Assembly: GCA_022844135.1 (NCBI GenBank)
Contig: JALHMG010000009.1
Span: forward strand, 23,695-87,694
DNA: 64,000 nucleotides
DNA from: Lysobacterales bacterium
GTDB lineage: Bacteria > Pseudomonadota > Gammaproteobacteria > Xanthomonadales > SZUA-5
Direction of reading: 5' to 3'
In this document: positions 51,034 to 60,489 of the stretch, in pieces
Layout of the letters: every line of letters begins with the position of its first letter
How positions within the stretch are numbered: position 1 is the stretch's first letter
Notes under the pieces: model-generated
Database searches by the model: none
Told to the model about the DNA's origin: nothing
What the model saw: the letters and a program-made list of their open reading frames with translations, nothing else
Made by a program: the position numbers and the translations under genes

Positions 51034-54000
51034 TCATGGCGTCGCCTCTTCCAGCCGCGCGATCTCGCGCGTCAGCGCTTCCGGCGAGCGCGTAAAGCGC
51101 GCCAGCAACTGGTAGAACGCCGGCACCACGAACAAGGTCAGGAAGGTCGCCAAGGTTACGCCGGCCATAATCACGAGGCCTATGGTGAATCGCGAATTGG
51201 AACCGGCGCCGGCGGCGAATACCAGCGGCAGGGCGCCGGCAGCGGTGGCGATGCTGGTCATCAGGATGGGGCGTAAGCGCAGAATCGATGCCTCGATAAT
51301 CGCCTCCGCGATCGCCCTGCCCTCGTCGCGCAACTGATTCGCGAATTCGACGATCAGGATGCCGTTCTTGGTGGCGATGCCGATCAGGATGACGATGCCG
51401 ATCTGGCTGTAAAGATTGAGCGTTGCGCCAGAGTTCGATAGTCCCAATGCTGCGGCGATCTGGCCCCAGCCCCACAGCGCGAGCAGAGCGCCCAGCACCG
51501 CCAGCGGCACGGTCAGCATGATCACGAAGGGATGCACGAAACTCTCGAATTGCGCGGCCAGCACCAGGAATACCACCAGCATCGCGAGCGCAAAGGTCAG
51601 CAGGATGGTATCGCCGCTGGTCAGGTAGTCGCGCGACTCGCCGCGATAGTCGATCTGTGCGGTGGGCGGCAATTCCTCGCTCGCGATGGTGTTCAGATCG
51701 TCGAGCGCCTGGCCCAGCGAATAACCCGGCGCGAGTCGGGCGGTGATGGTGATCGAGCGGATGCGATTGAAGCGCTCCAGTTCGCCCGAATCGGCCAACT
51801 CGTTGACCGTGACCAGATTGCCGAGCGGAATCAGCTGCCCGGTGCGCTCGCTGCGCACGTAGATCTGGCTCAGGTCCTGCGGCTCGGCGCGGTCGTCCCG
51901 GCCAGCCTGCAGAATCACATCGTACTCCTCGCCATCGCGCTCGAACGTGGTCACGCGGCGCGAACCGAGCATGGTCTCCAGCGTCGATCCGATGGTCTCT
52001 ACCGACACGCCCAGATCCGAGGCGCGCGTGCGATCGATTTCGACACGCATCTGCGGGCGCGTTTCCTTGTAGTCGGTATCGACGCCGACCAACCCCGGGA
52101 TTTGCTCGGCGCGGGCGAGCATCTTGTCGCGCCATTGCGCCAGCGTTTCGTAATCCGGGCCACCGATGACGAACTGCACGGGTTGATTGCCGCCACCGCC
52201 GCCACGCCCAAGGCCACCGCGCATGGTCACAAAAGAACGTACGCCGGGGATGGTATCGAGTTCGGCCTGCAGCTTTTGCTGTATCGCAAAAGCGTCCGGG
52301 CGTTCGCCCCAGGGTTTCAGGAAAAGCAGCGCCTGGGCCGTGTGCATGTCCTCGCTGGTGGCTCCACCGAAGCCGCGCGGCGCGCGCACGATGACGCGAG
52401 TAGCGATGCCCTCATCCACCAGCTTCAGGAGCTTCTCCTCCACCTTCAACGCCTGCTCGACGGTGTAATCGAAGCCCGCGCCTTCGGGGCCGTTGATCGT
52501 GATGAAGAACGAGCCTTGATCTTCCGCTGGCGTCAATTCCTTCGGCACCATGGTGTACAACGCTGCGCTGACGCCAACCGCGCCGAACACGATCAGCGCA
52601 TAAACCCAGACGTGTCCGATGCTGCGGCTCAGCGCATCCCGATAGAAGGACTCGAAGCGCCGAAACGCACCGTCGACCCATTTGGCCAAACCGGTGTGCT
52701 GATCGCTTTTGACCAGCAACTTGCTGCACATCGTCGCCGACAGGCTGAGCGCCACCAACGATGATACCGCCACGGCGGTCGACAGCGCGACGCCGAGTTC
52801 GCGAAACAGCACGCCCAGGTTGCCTTGCAGGAAAGCGATCGGCAGGAACACCGCGACCAGCACCGCCGTGGTGGCGATGACTGCAAACGCCACCTGATTG
52901 GTACCGCGCTGCGCGGCGATCAATTTGGGTTCGCCCAGGTCCACGCGACGCTGGCAGTTTTCGAGCACCACGATCGCATCGTCGACGACCAGTCCGATGC
53001 ACAACACCAGCGCCAGCAGCGTGATCAGGTTGATCGAGAAGTCGAAGACGTAAAGGCCGATGAACGTGGCGATGACGCAGATCGGTATGGTCACTGCGGG
53101 AATCAACGCAGCGCGCCAGCTGCCGAGGAACAGGTAGATGACCGCAATCACCAGCAGCATGGTGATCGCCAGGGTGAAGTACACCTCATTGATCGCAGAG
53201 TCGATGTACGTAGAGGTGTCGAACGCAAGAACGAACTGCATGCCCGTGGGCAGCGTCGGCGCGATTTTGGCCACCTCCGCTTTCACCGCCTGCGCGACCG
53301 CCACCGTGTTCGCCGTCGACTGTTTGACGACTCCCATGCCGATCTGCTGGACGCCGTTGCCGCGGATCAGGTTGCGGCGCTCGACACTGGCCAGCTCGAC
53401 CTGCGCAACTTCGCCCAGGCGCACAACATGCCCATCGTTGCCCTTGGCCAAGGGCAGCGAAGCGAACTGATCCTGCTCGCGATAGCTGCGATCGATGCGG
53501 ACGGTGAAATCGCGCTGCGCCGATTCCACCTGCCCGGCAGGTAGCTCGACGTTCTCGCGGCGCAGCGCGGTCGCAACGTCCTGCACCGTCAGCCCGCGCG
53601 CGGCGAGCGCGTTGCGATCCAGCCAGATGCGCATCGCATAACGCTGGCGCCCACCCACGGTCACGTTGGCGACGCCCGGCATCGTCGAGATGCGGTCGAC
53701 CAGGTAGCGCTCGGCGAAATCGGTCAGCGCCAGCATATCGAGCGAATCGGAGGCCAGGTTAAGCCACAGGATCGGCTGGGCATCGGCGTCGATTTTCGCG
53801 ACCTGCGGCGCATCGAGTTCCGGAGGCAGTTGCGACAGCACACGGCTTACCGCATCGCGCACATCGTTAGTGGCCGCTTCGATATCGCGCCCGAGGCGGA
53901 ACTGTATGGTCACGCCGGAGCGACCGTTGTCGCTGGAGGAGGAAATCGTTTCGATGCCCTCGATGCCGCTGACCGCGTCTTCGATGATTTGCGTGATGCG

Positions 54001-54183
54001 CGTTTCCACCACCGCCGCCGACGCACCGCGATAGCTGGTGCTCACCGAAACGATGGGTGGATCGACATCCGGCAACTCGCGCAGCGGCAAATTCACGAAA
54101 CTCGCGATGCCGCACACGATCAGCAATAGCGACATGACAGTCGCCAGCACGGGGCGGCGGATGGAGAGGTCGGAGAGGGTCAT
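51034..54183 (-). CDS. RND-family multidrug efflux transporter
   Basis: This 1049-residue inner-membrane proton antiporter has two repeats of six spans with large periplasmic porter loops. It opens MTLSDLSIRRPVLATVMSLL. The proton relay aspartates are in GLVVDDAIVVLENCQRR. The second half contains VLVAVFLPIAFLQGNLG and the second-repeat motif NGILIVEFANQLRDEG. The sequence is close to the AcrB/MexF/OqxB-like HAE1 group. The adaptor gene precedes it on the same strand, but 208 bp with a G-rich hairpin separate them, and no outer-membrane TolC gene is nearby. Confidence 0.95.
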   Translation of the reverse strand: MTLSDLSIRRPVLATVMSLLLIVCGIASFVNLPLRELPDVDPPIVSVSTSYRGASAAVVETRITQIIEDAVSGIEGIETISSSSDNGRSGVTIQFRLGRDIEAATNDVRDAVSRVLSQLPPELDAPQVAKIDADAQPILWLNLASDSLDMLALTDFAERYLVDRISTMPGVANVTVGGRQRYAMRIWLDRNALAARGLTVQDVATALRRENVELPAGQVESAQRDFTVRIDRSYREQDQFASLPLAKGNDGHVVRLGEVAQVELASVERRNLIRGNGVQQIGMGVVKQSTANTVAVAQAVKAEVAKIAPTLPTGMQFVLAFDTSTYIDSAINEVYFTLAITMLLVIAVIYLFLGSWRAALIPAVTIPICVIATFIGLYVFDFSINLITLLALVLCIGLVVDDAIVVLENCQRRVDLGEPKLIAAQRGTNQVAFAVIATTAVLVAVFLPIAFLQGNLGVLFRELGVALSTAVAVSSLVALSLSATMCSKLLVKSDQHTGLAKWVDGAFRRFESFYRDALSRSIGHVWVYALIVFGAVGVSAALYTMVPKELTPAEDQGSFFITINGPEGAGFDYTVEQALKVEEKLLKLVDEGIATRVIVRAPRGFGGATSEDMHTAQALLFLKPWGERPDAFAIQQKLQAELDTIPGVRSFVTMRGGLGRGGGGGNQPVQFVIGGPDYETLAQWRDKMLARAEQIPGLVGVDTDYKETRPQMRVEIDRTRASDLGVSVETIGSTLETMLGSRRVTTFERDGEEYDVILQAGRDDRAEPQDLSQIYVRSERTGQLIPLGNLVTVNELADSGELERFNRIRSITITARLAPGYSLGQALDDLNTIASEELPPTAQIDYRGESRDYLTSGDTILLTFALAMLVVFLVLAAQFESFVHPFVIMLTVPLAVLGALLALWGWGQIAAALGLSNSGATLNLYSQIGIVILIGIATKNGILIVEFANQLRDEGRAIAEAIIEASILRLRPILMTSIATAAGALPLVFAAGAGSNSRFTIGLVIMAGVTLATFLTLFVVPAFYQLLARFTRSPEALTREIARLEEATP

Positions 54184-54235
54184 GGCGCGCGGTTCCGGTC
54201 GGCGGGCGCAGGCACTTTCGAGCGCTTTGCGTCCA

Positions 54236-54375
54236 GGGGCAGGGGGCAGGGGGCAGGGGCCAAACTTGATCGCCTGTGCAAAAGATCGCTCAGCTCCGAA
54301 ATCAAGAAAGCAGAAGTCCGACGCAAAGACTTCACGAAGCCAAGCGCTGGGCCCTCGCCCCCCGCCCCGTGCCCC
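54236..54375. repeat. G-rich hairpin repeat inside the RND operon
   Basis: The left arm is a GGGGCAGGGGGCAGGGGGCA run ending GGGGCC (54236-54261). The right arm is GGGCCCTCGCCCCCCGCCCC followed by GTGCCCC (54349-54375). They are separated by 87 bases that contain a second inverted pair, GCGTCGGACTTC-like. The repeat separates the adaptor gene from the pump gene, so it would lie in their shared mRNA and could lower expression of the pump relative to the adaptor. Confidence 0.75.
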
Positions 54376-54391
54376 TCATGATTCCACCGAT

Positions 54392-55435
54392 TCATGCCGC
54401 CGGCCCCTCCACCACCTGCACCGCCGTGCCGTTGCGCATTCGCACCAGACCATCGGTGACGATTTGATCGCCTTCATTCAGGCCTTCGATGATCTCGACC
54501 TCGCCGCCGCGGCGCGCGCCGATGCGGACGTCGGTTTCAATCGCCTTGCTCTCGCTGACGCGATACACGAACATGCGTTCGCGTACCGCCGAAACGGCGA
54601 CTTCTGGTATCGACAAAGACTCGCGCGGGCGGTTGAGAACCTCCACCGAGAGCAGCATGCCGGGCCTCAACAGCCCGTCTGGATTCGGAAGTTCGGCGCG
54701 CACCGTGATCGAGCGCGTGATCGGGTCGACGCGCGGCGACAACGAGGTCACCTTGCCCTGGAATTTTTGCGTGCCGTAAGCAGCGCCGGTGGCCTCGATC
54801 GGCTGTCCTACCGCAAGCGCAGTCAAAAAGGTCTCTGGGACCGAGAAGTCGAGCTTGATCGTGGACACATCGTCGAGCGTTGCGATCACCGTACCCGGTT
54901 GCACAAAGGTTCCAGGGCTGACGGCGCGAAAGCCGAGCACGCCCGCGAAGGGCGCCGTCACGACACGATCTTGCAAACGGACGCGGATCGCATCCATGCG
55001 CGCGCGCGCCGAATCCCGCGCGGCGATCTGCTGATCGACCTGACTTTGTGTGACAGTGCCTTGTTTGACCAGGCCAGCCAGTCGCTCGTACTGCTTCTGC
55101 GCCTCCACCGCTGCGGCCTGCGCCTCTTTCAACTGCGCGACTTCCGCACGATCAGTCATCTCGACCAAGACTGCGCCCGCTTCCACGCGCTGCCCATCCT
55201 CGAAGTTTACGCGCGCCACGGTCTCGGCGGTCTTCGCTGTGAGCGTCACCGACTCGTTGGCCCGCGCGGTGCCGAGCGCCTCGATGCGATCGATCCAGGG
55301 TTTCTTCTGCACCGTCTCGACACGCACCGGCTGCGGCTTGCCGCCGCCCGGCGGGCCCGAGGGCGCCGGACTTTGACCACAGGCAGATAAACACAAAGCG
55401 GCAACCAGCGCCGCAGCGAGTGTCGAAGCACGCAT
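54392..55435 (-). CDS. RND efflux periplasmic adaptor lipoprotein
   Basis: This 347-residue membrane-fusion protein has a lipobox LSAC (C19) after MRASTLAAALVAALC. The lipoyl half-motifs are ARVNFEDGQRVEAGAVLVEM and TAPFAGVLGFRAVSPGTFVQ, separated by a helical hairpin (~residues 95-150). A beta-barrel and a membrane-proximal domain follow (RVDPITRSITVRAELPN, IPEVAVSAV). It would dock the RND pump encoded next to an outer-membrane channel encoded elsewhere. The ATG at 55435 fits the lipoprotein signal. Confidence 0.94.
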   Translation of the reverse strand: MRASTLAAALVAALCLSACGQSPAPSGPPGGGKPQPVRVETVQKKPWIDRIEALGTARANESVTLTAKTAETVARVNFEDGQRVEAGAVLVEMTDRAEVAQLKEAQAAAVEAQKQYERLAGLVKQGTVTQSQVDQQIAARDSARARMDAIRVRLQDRVVTAPFAGVLGFRAVSPGTFVQPGTVIATLDDVSTIKLDFSVPETFLTALAVGQPIEATGAAYGTQKFQGKVTSLSPRVDPITRSITVRAELPNPDGLLRPGMLLSVEVLNRPRESLSIPEVAVSAVRERMFVYRVSESKAIETDVRIGARRGGEVEIIEGLNEGDQIVTDGLVRMRNGTAVQVVEGPAA

Positions 55436-55500
55436 AGCGATTCAATTCACAAAAGTGAAGAACGAGAAGTGTAGCGCGGGCACGCGTGAAGATCGCGCGC

Positions 55501-55944
55501 TTAGGTGGTGACGGGCGCAAAGAATTGATGCTTCCTAAGCATCCAGAGATAGGCGGCGCTGATGGCGAAATGGGCCAACTCGAAGCAGCGAAAAAGCTTC
55601 ACTACCGTGCTGGATTCGCTGAGCGGGTCTCCCAGCAATGACAGCGTCAAGCAAAACAACAGAAACCACACCGCAATAACGCGTTCCTGTTCGCCACCCC
55701 ACCATATCCGACGGAATGCAAACACGAGCACCGCCGCCAACAGCAGCGAACCGATCCACCACGGGTCATTGGCTGCCATCAACACGCCCACGTCAATAGC
55801 GCAGATGAGCAGGAACAACGCTACGACAGCAACCACGCCCATGGGACGTTGGCGATTCTTCTCCTCGCGTTGCTCGGCGCTCAAGCCCCGGCGCGAACCC
55901 GCATCGTTCAGTGGCGCCGTCGGCGGTTGGTAAGGATTGGTCAT
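55501..55944 (-). CDS. Small multi-span membrane protein of unknown function
   Basis: This 147-residue protein starts MTNPYQPPTAPLND, a proline-rich N-terminus common to a group of uncharacterised membrane proteins. It has four hydrophobic segments: PMGVVAVVALFLLICAIDVG, WWIGSLLLAAVLVFAF, VIAVWFLLFCLTLSLL and LAHFAISAAYLWML. No catalytic motif is seen. An ATG six codons upstream (55962) is an alternative start. It is divergent from the lipoprotein gene at 56083. Confidence 0.75.
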   Translation of the reverse strand: MTNPYQPPTAPLNDAGSRRGLSAEQREEKNRQRPMGVVAVVALFLLICAIDVGVLMAANDPWWIGSLLLAAVLVFAFRRIWWGGEQERVIAVWFLLFCLTLSLLGDPLSESSTVVKLFRCFELAHFAISAAYLWMLRKHQFFAPVTT

Positions 55945-56082
55945 TTCCGAATAATGCGTCATCTCAAGCTGAACAAACGGGCGCGGCAAACCGCCAGCGT
56001 TTGCGTACTGTGAAACCGCCGCGATAGAGTGCGCGCCCGCTCGCCGACTGGCGCGCTTCTTCATTCAAGCAAAGGAACTTCC

Positions 56083-57027
56083 ATGATCGCGTTTCGCCAT
56101 TCCCTGATTGCGCTGTCGTTATCGGCGGCGCTGCTCGCCGGTTGTGGCGAAAAAGAAACGACAGCGACTGCGCCCGCAGCGCCGGTTGCCGAGAAAGCCG
56201 TGGTGGCGGATGCCGCCAGCGTCATGAACGAGCAGATTGCTGCGTTCAAGGCCAACAACCTCAAAGCGATGCTCGAGGCGACTTTGCCCGCCAAGGACCT
56301 CGAAGAGATGAAGGCCGAATGGGAGAAAAAGCGCGCCGAGCCGATCACCGAGGAAGACAAGAAGCAGTTTGCCGATAGCTGGGGCAAAATCACTGCGGCC
56401 GACGGCGTCGATCAGATCATGAAGGAGCTGGAGCCGCAGTTGGCCGAAATGAAGCCGCAAATGGCGGGCATGATGGCGATGATGCAAGGCATGGCCACCA
56501 TGAGCATCCAGCAGAGCACCGAGTTCACCGATGCGCAAAAGGCGCAAGCGACCCAGTTCATGAATGGCCTCGGCGGTTGGTTGACGAAGACCGACTTCAC
56601 CGACCCGGCGCTGACGCGCAGCGCACTGACAGCACTGGCCGAGTCCTTACGCGCCACCGGCGTGACCACGCTGGAAGAGATCAATGCCAAGAGCTTCGAT
56701 GAGGTGCTGGTGCTCGCCGGCCAGGTGCTCGGCGGCGTCAAGGGCGCGCTTGGCGCCTATGGCCTGTCGTTGGACGACATCGCTGCGAGCATGAAAGCGA
56801 CGCAAGTGTCGGTGGCTGGCGATATCGCCAAACTGAAAGTCGACTACTCGCTGTTCGGCACTCCGCTGAGCTTCGAGAGTGAAATGAAGCAACAGGATGG
56901 TCGCTGGTACAGCAAGGACATGCTGGAACAAGTCGAGAAGGTTGCCGCCGAAGACGGCACGCCGGTCGACGCGACGGCCGACGGTGAGGACACAGAAGAA
57001 ACGGAAGCCACAGAACAGCAGCCCTAA
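56083..57027 (+). CDS. Lipoprotein of unknown function
   Basis: This 314-residue lipoprotein has a lipobox LLAGC (C20) after MIAFRHSLIALSLSAA. The mature protein is alpha-helical, with an NTF2-like or TraP-like feel (VMNEQIAAFKANNLKAMLEA), a methionine-rich stretch (MAGMMAMMQGMATMSI) and an acidic tail (TADGEDTEETEATEQQP). AAAGGA sits seven bases before the ATG. The function is not known. The methionine cluster might bind soft metals, but that is speculative. It precedes plsB by 24 bp and may be co-transcribed with it. Confidence 0.8.
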   Translation: MIAFRHSLIALSLSAALLAGCGEKETTATAPAAPVAEKAVVADAASVMNEQIAAFKANNLKAMLEATLPAKDLEEMKAEWEKKRAEPITEEDKKQFADSWGKITAADGVDQIMKELEPQLAEMKPQMAGMMAMMQGMATMSIQQSTEFTDAQKAQATQFMNGLGGWLTKTDFTDPALTRSALTALAESLRATGVTTLEEINAKSFDEVLVLAGQVLGGVKGALGAYGLSLDDIAASMKATQVSVAGDIAKLKVDYSLFGTPLSFESEMKQQDGRWYSKDMLEQVEKVAAEDGTPVDATADGEDTEETEATEQQP

Positions 57028-57051
57028 GTCATTCGACGGGGGCGGCCGGAC

Positions 57052-59547
57052 ATGAGCGAGGTCAACGCGCGCGCGCCATGGTGGCGGCGCGCCAGTTTGT
57101 CCTTCTTGCAGTGGCTGCAAGAGCCATTCGTGCGCATCCGGCGGATCACGCCGGAATCCGATCATCCGCCTTTCGATCCTGCTCACCCGGTTTGCTACAT
57201 CCTCGATCGCCACGCGTTGTCGAGCATGGCGATCCTGGACCGCGCCTGCAAAGAGGCCGGCTGGCCGCGGCCCATCGACCCATTGCCGTTAGCGACGCTG
57301 AGTCGACCGCCGCGCAGCGTATTTGCTCTCGACAAACGCAGCGGCTGGCTGCCGCAGCGGCGCCAGTTGAGCGATCGCACGGCGCGCCTGGAGCGCTTGC
57401 TGGAGGCGATCCGCCGCGATCCGCAGGCGAAGGTGCAGTTAGTTCCGGTTTCGATCTTCGTCGGGCGGGCGCCAGATCGCACCAGCGGCTGGTTCAAGGT
57501 TTTGTTCTCGGAGAACTGGGTGGTTGTCGGGCGCTTCCGGCGTCTGTTGGCGATCTTGTTCAATGGCCGCAACACCATGGTGCAATTCAGCACCGCGGTC
57601 ACGCTCGATCAGGCGGTGCCGGAATCGGACGATCTGAAACGCGCCGCGCACAAGTTATCGCTGCTGATGCGCGTACATTTTCGGCGTCTGCGAACCGCGG
57701 TCATCGGCCCGGACCTGTCGCATCGGCGTACGCTCGTCGATGCCGTGGTGCGCAGCGCGCCGGTGCGCGAGGCGATTGCCGCTCAAGCGGCCAAAGAGAA
57801 GGGGGGTAACTCGGCTGCGCTGGCAAAAGCGCGCTCCTATGCGCGCGAAGTCGCCGCCGACTATTCGCACCCGGTGGTGCGTTCATTGAGCTTCATTCTG
57901 TCGGCGTTCTGGAATCGCATTTACGACGGCATCAGCGTGCATCACTTCGACGAGTTGCGGCAAAACGCGCCGAACTTCGAGATCGTGTACGTGCCCTGCC
58001 ACCGCAGCCATATCGACTACCTGGTGTTGTCGTATCTGTTGTATCGCAATGGCCTGGTGCCGCCGCATATCGCCGCTGGCGTCAATTTGAATCTGCCCAT
58101 TGTCGGTCCGATTTTACGCCGCGGCGGCGCTTTCTTTCTGCGCCGCAGCTTCAAGGCCAACGCGCTGTACTCGGCGGTGTTCAGCGAGTACGTCGCGCAA
58201 TTGATTCGCCAGGGCGTGGCGCTGGAGTACTTCATCGAGGGCGGCCGGAGTCGCACCGGGCGTCTGCTGCAACCGCGAGCCGGCATGCTGGCGATGACCA
58301 TCCGCGCCTTCCTGCGCGAACGCGCTCGCCCGGTATTGTTCCAGCCGGTGTACATCGGCTACGAGAAGCTCATCGAAGGCAAGTCGTACATCGGCGAACT
58401 TTCTGGACAACCCAAGACCAAGGAATCCTGGTGGACCTTGCTGCGCTCGCTGTCGGTGTTGCGCAACCGCTATGGCCGCGTCACGGTGAATTTCGGCGAG
58501 CCGATCGCGCTCGATCAGGTGCTCGATGCACATGGCGGCGATTGGCGCGCTGCCCCGCTCAAGGACGACGAGAAGCCGCAGTGGTTGTCGGGGGCGATCG
58601 ACGATGTGGCAAACCGGATCCTTACCAACATCAACCGCAGCGTCGATGTCAACCCGGTATCGCTCGTAGCGCTGACCATCCTCGGCACGCCCAAACATGC
58701 CATCGGCGAAGCCGACCTGATGGCACACCTGCAAGTGTTTCTGCATCTGCTGCGCGCGCGTCCCTACGATAAGCGAGTGACCTATACCGAGCTTAAGCCG
58801 GACGAGATTGTGCGCCACGTGGAGGCGATGGGCTGGATTGCGCGCATCAAACATCCGCTCGGCGATGTCTTCGGCGCGCCCGGCGATCAGGGCGTGCTGC
58901 TGACCTACCATCGCAACAACGTGATGCACGTGTTCGCCGCCGTCAGCTGGGTGGCGTGCTGCTTGATCAACACCCGGCGCCTGTCGAAGTCGGGTTTGAG
59001 CAGGCTCGGCCGGATGGTGTATCCGTTCCTCAAAACGGAGCTGTTTCTACCGTGGGACGTCGACGGATTCAGCGCCGAAATCGACGGCGCGGTGGAGTTC
59101 CTGAGCGGCCATGGTCTGATCAACGTCGATGCCGATGGCGCGTGGATTTCGCGCCCTGCCGATGGCGGCGATGCCTTCTTCGGGCTGCGCGTACTGGCGC
59201 ACAGCTTGCTGCAAACTTTCCAGCGCTATTACGTGGTCATTGCGGTACTGACCAAGAACGGTCCGGGCACCTTGAGCGCCGCGGAGCTTGAGAACCTGTG
59301 CCATCTCACCGCTCAGCGGCTGGCACTGCTGCACGAAATGTCCGGCCCCGAGTTCGGCGACAAAGCGCTGTTCAAGAGCTTCATCCAGATGCTCAAGAGC
59401 GAGAGAATCGTCGCAACCGACGAAGCCGGCAAGCTGACCTTCGGCAGCGAGTTGAACCAGCTCGGCAGCGACGCACGCATCATCCTGTCGCGTGAACTGC
59501 GCCAGGGCATCGTGGCCCTCACGGTCGAGGCGCGCGAAGCTTTGTAG
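57052..59547 (+). CDS. plsB: Glycerol-3-phosphate 1-O-acyltransferase
   Basis: PlsB performs the first step of phospholipid synthesis at the inner membrane. The 831-residue protein matches E. coli-type PlsB in length and motifs: the HX4D block VPCHRSHIDYL (H317, D322), GGAFFLRRSFKANALYS (block II), ALEYFIEGGRSRTGRLLQPR (block III) and PVYIGYEKLIEGKSY (block IV). The long N-terminal and C-terminal regions typical of PlsB are both present. Presence of PlsB rather than only PlsX/PlsY agrees with a gammaproteobacterial host. The ATG at 57052 opens MSEVNARAPWWRR. Confidence 0.96.
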   Translation: MSEVNARAPWWRRASLSFLQWLQEPFVRIRRITPESDHPPFDPAHPVCYILDRHALSSMAILDRACKEAGWPRPIDPLPLATLSRPPRSVFALDKRSGWLPQRRQLSDRTARLERLLEAIRRDPQAKVQLVPVSIFVGRAPDRTSGWFKVLFSENWVVVGRFRRLLAILFNGRNTMVQFSTAVTLDQAVPESDDLKRAAHKLSLLMRVHFRRLRTAVIGPDLSHRRTLVDAVVRSAPVREAIAAQAAKEKGGNSAALAKARSYAREVAADYSHPVVRSLSFILSAFWNRIYDGISVHHFDELRQNAPNFEIVYVPCHRSHIDYLVLSYLLYRNGLVPPHIAAGVNLNLPIVGPILRRGGAFFLRRSFKANALYSAVFSEYVAQLIRQGVALEYFIEGGRSRTGRLLQPRAGMLAMTIRAFLRERARPVLFQPVYIGYEKLIEGKSYIGELSGQPKTKESWWTLLRSLSVLRNRYGRVTVNFGEPIALDQVLDAHGGDWRAAPLKDDEKPQWLSGAIDDVANRILTNINRSVDVNPVSLVALTILGTPKHAIGEADLMAHLQVFLHLLRARPYDKRVTYTELKPDEIVRHVEAMGWIARIKHPLGDVFGAPGDQGVLLTYHRNNVMHVFAAVSWVACCLINTRRLSKSGLSRLGRMVYPFLKTELFLPWDVDGFSAEIDGAVEFLSGHGLINVDADGAWISRPADGGDAFFGLRVLAHSLLQTFQRYYVVIAVLTKNGPGTLSAAELENLCHLTAQRLALLHEMSGPEFGDKALFKSFIQMLKSERIVATDEAGKLTFGSELNQLGSDARIILSRELRQGIVALTVEAREAL

Positions 59548-59598
59548 TGCGTCCTGCCATCGGTCATCCGATGTTGCTCGCCATCAAGGAGGTTTCGC

Positions 59599-59967
59599 GT
59601 GACGCCAAAGGAACTGATCCTCGAATGGGTCCGGCGCTTCAATCGGGGCGATATCGAGGGGCTGGCTGCGCTGTACGCGGAAGATGCGGTGAACCATCAG
59701 GTGGTCATGGCGCCGCTGCACGGACGGTCCGAGATCCAGCGCATGTTTGCCGTCGAGTTTGGTCGCGCCTCGATGACCTGCATCGTCGAAGCGATCTACG
59801 AGAGCGGCGAGTGGGCGATCCTCGAATGGAGCGATCCCAACGGCCTGCGCGGCTGCGGCTTTTTCCTCGTGCAGAACGACCAAATTGTTCGCCAGCGCGG
59901 TTACTTCGATCAACTGTCCTTCTTTCGTAAGCACGGACTGCCGGTTCCCGACAGCTACCTCGGCTGA
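59599..59967 (+). CDS. SnoaL/NTF2-like protein
   Basis: This 122-residue protein of the NTF2-like ketosteroid-isomerase fold has a first helix TPKELILEWVRRFNRGDIEG, the characteristic LYAEDAVNHQVVMAPLHGRS and closing strands WAILEWSDPNGLRGCGFFLV. The GTG start at 59599 follows AAGGAGG about seven bases upstream. It has no signal peptide. The substrate is unknown. It lies between plsB and the molybdenum hydroxylase genes and may be part of either transcript. Confidence 0.85.
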   Translation: MTPKELILEWVRRFNRGDIEGLAALYAEDAVNHQVVMAPLHGRSEIQRMFAVEFGRASMTCIVEAIYESGEWAILEWSDPNGLRGCGFFLVQNDQIVRQRGYFDQLSFFRKHGLPVPDSYLG

Positions 59968-60030
59968 GCCGGTTCGCGGCGCCGGGCAATAGCGATAAGC
60001 TACGCGCTCTTGAAGCGACCAGGCACGACC

Positions 60031-60489
60031 ATGCGCTTGACGATCAACGGTACCTCTACGGAAATCGAAGCCCCCGAAGACATGCCGCTGCTCTGGGCAT
60101 TGCGCGATGTGCTGGGCATGACCGGCACCAAGTACGGCTGTGGCATGGCGCTGTGCGGCGCATGCACGGTACATGTCGATGGCGCGCCGACACGATCGTG
60201 CGTGCTGCCGTTGAGCGCGGTAGCGGGAAAATCGATTACCACGATCGAAGGTCTCGCTATTGGCGAGAAGCTGCACGAGGTTCAGCAAGCATGGCTCGAC
60301 CATGAGGTAGCCCAGTGCGGTTACTGTCAGTCCGGGCAAATCATGAGCGCTGTCGCCCTGCTGGCGACGAATTCCCGTCCGAGCGATGCCGAGATCGACG
60401 CCGCGATGGCGGGCAATCTCTGCCGCTGCGCCACTTACCCGCGCATCCGCGCCGCGATCCGCTCGTTGGCGAAGGGGAACTCGGCATGA
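60031..60489 (+). CDS. Two-[2Fe-2S] small subunit of a molybdenum hydroxylase (IorA/CoxS-like)
   Basis: This 152-residue electron-transfer subunit has a plant-type ferredoxin cluster ([20 protein letters not shown]) in the N-terminal half. The C-terminal half has a second [2Fe-2S] helical cluster with [10 protein letters not shown] and [12 protein letters not shown]. It passes electrons from the molybdopterin subunit encoded next. The ATG at 60031 gives the usual start MRLTINGT, and a TTG seven codons upstream is less likely. Its stop overlaps the next ATG (ATGA). No FAD subunit is present, which is typical of the isoquinoline-oxidoreductase/aldehyde-dehydrogenase type that uses cytochrome as acceptor. 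Confidence 0.94.
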   Translation: MRLTINGTSTEIEAPEDMPLLWALRDVLGMTGTKYGCGMALCGACTVHVDGAPTRSCVLPLSAVAGKSITTIEGLAIGEKLHEVQQAWLDHEVAQCGYCQSGQIMSAVALLATNSRPSDAEIDAAMAGNLCRCATYPRIRAAIRSLAKGNSA

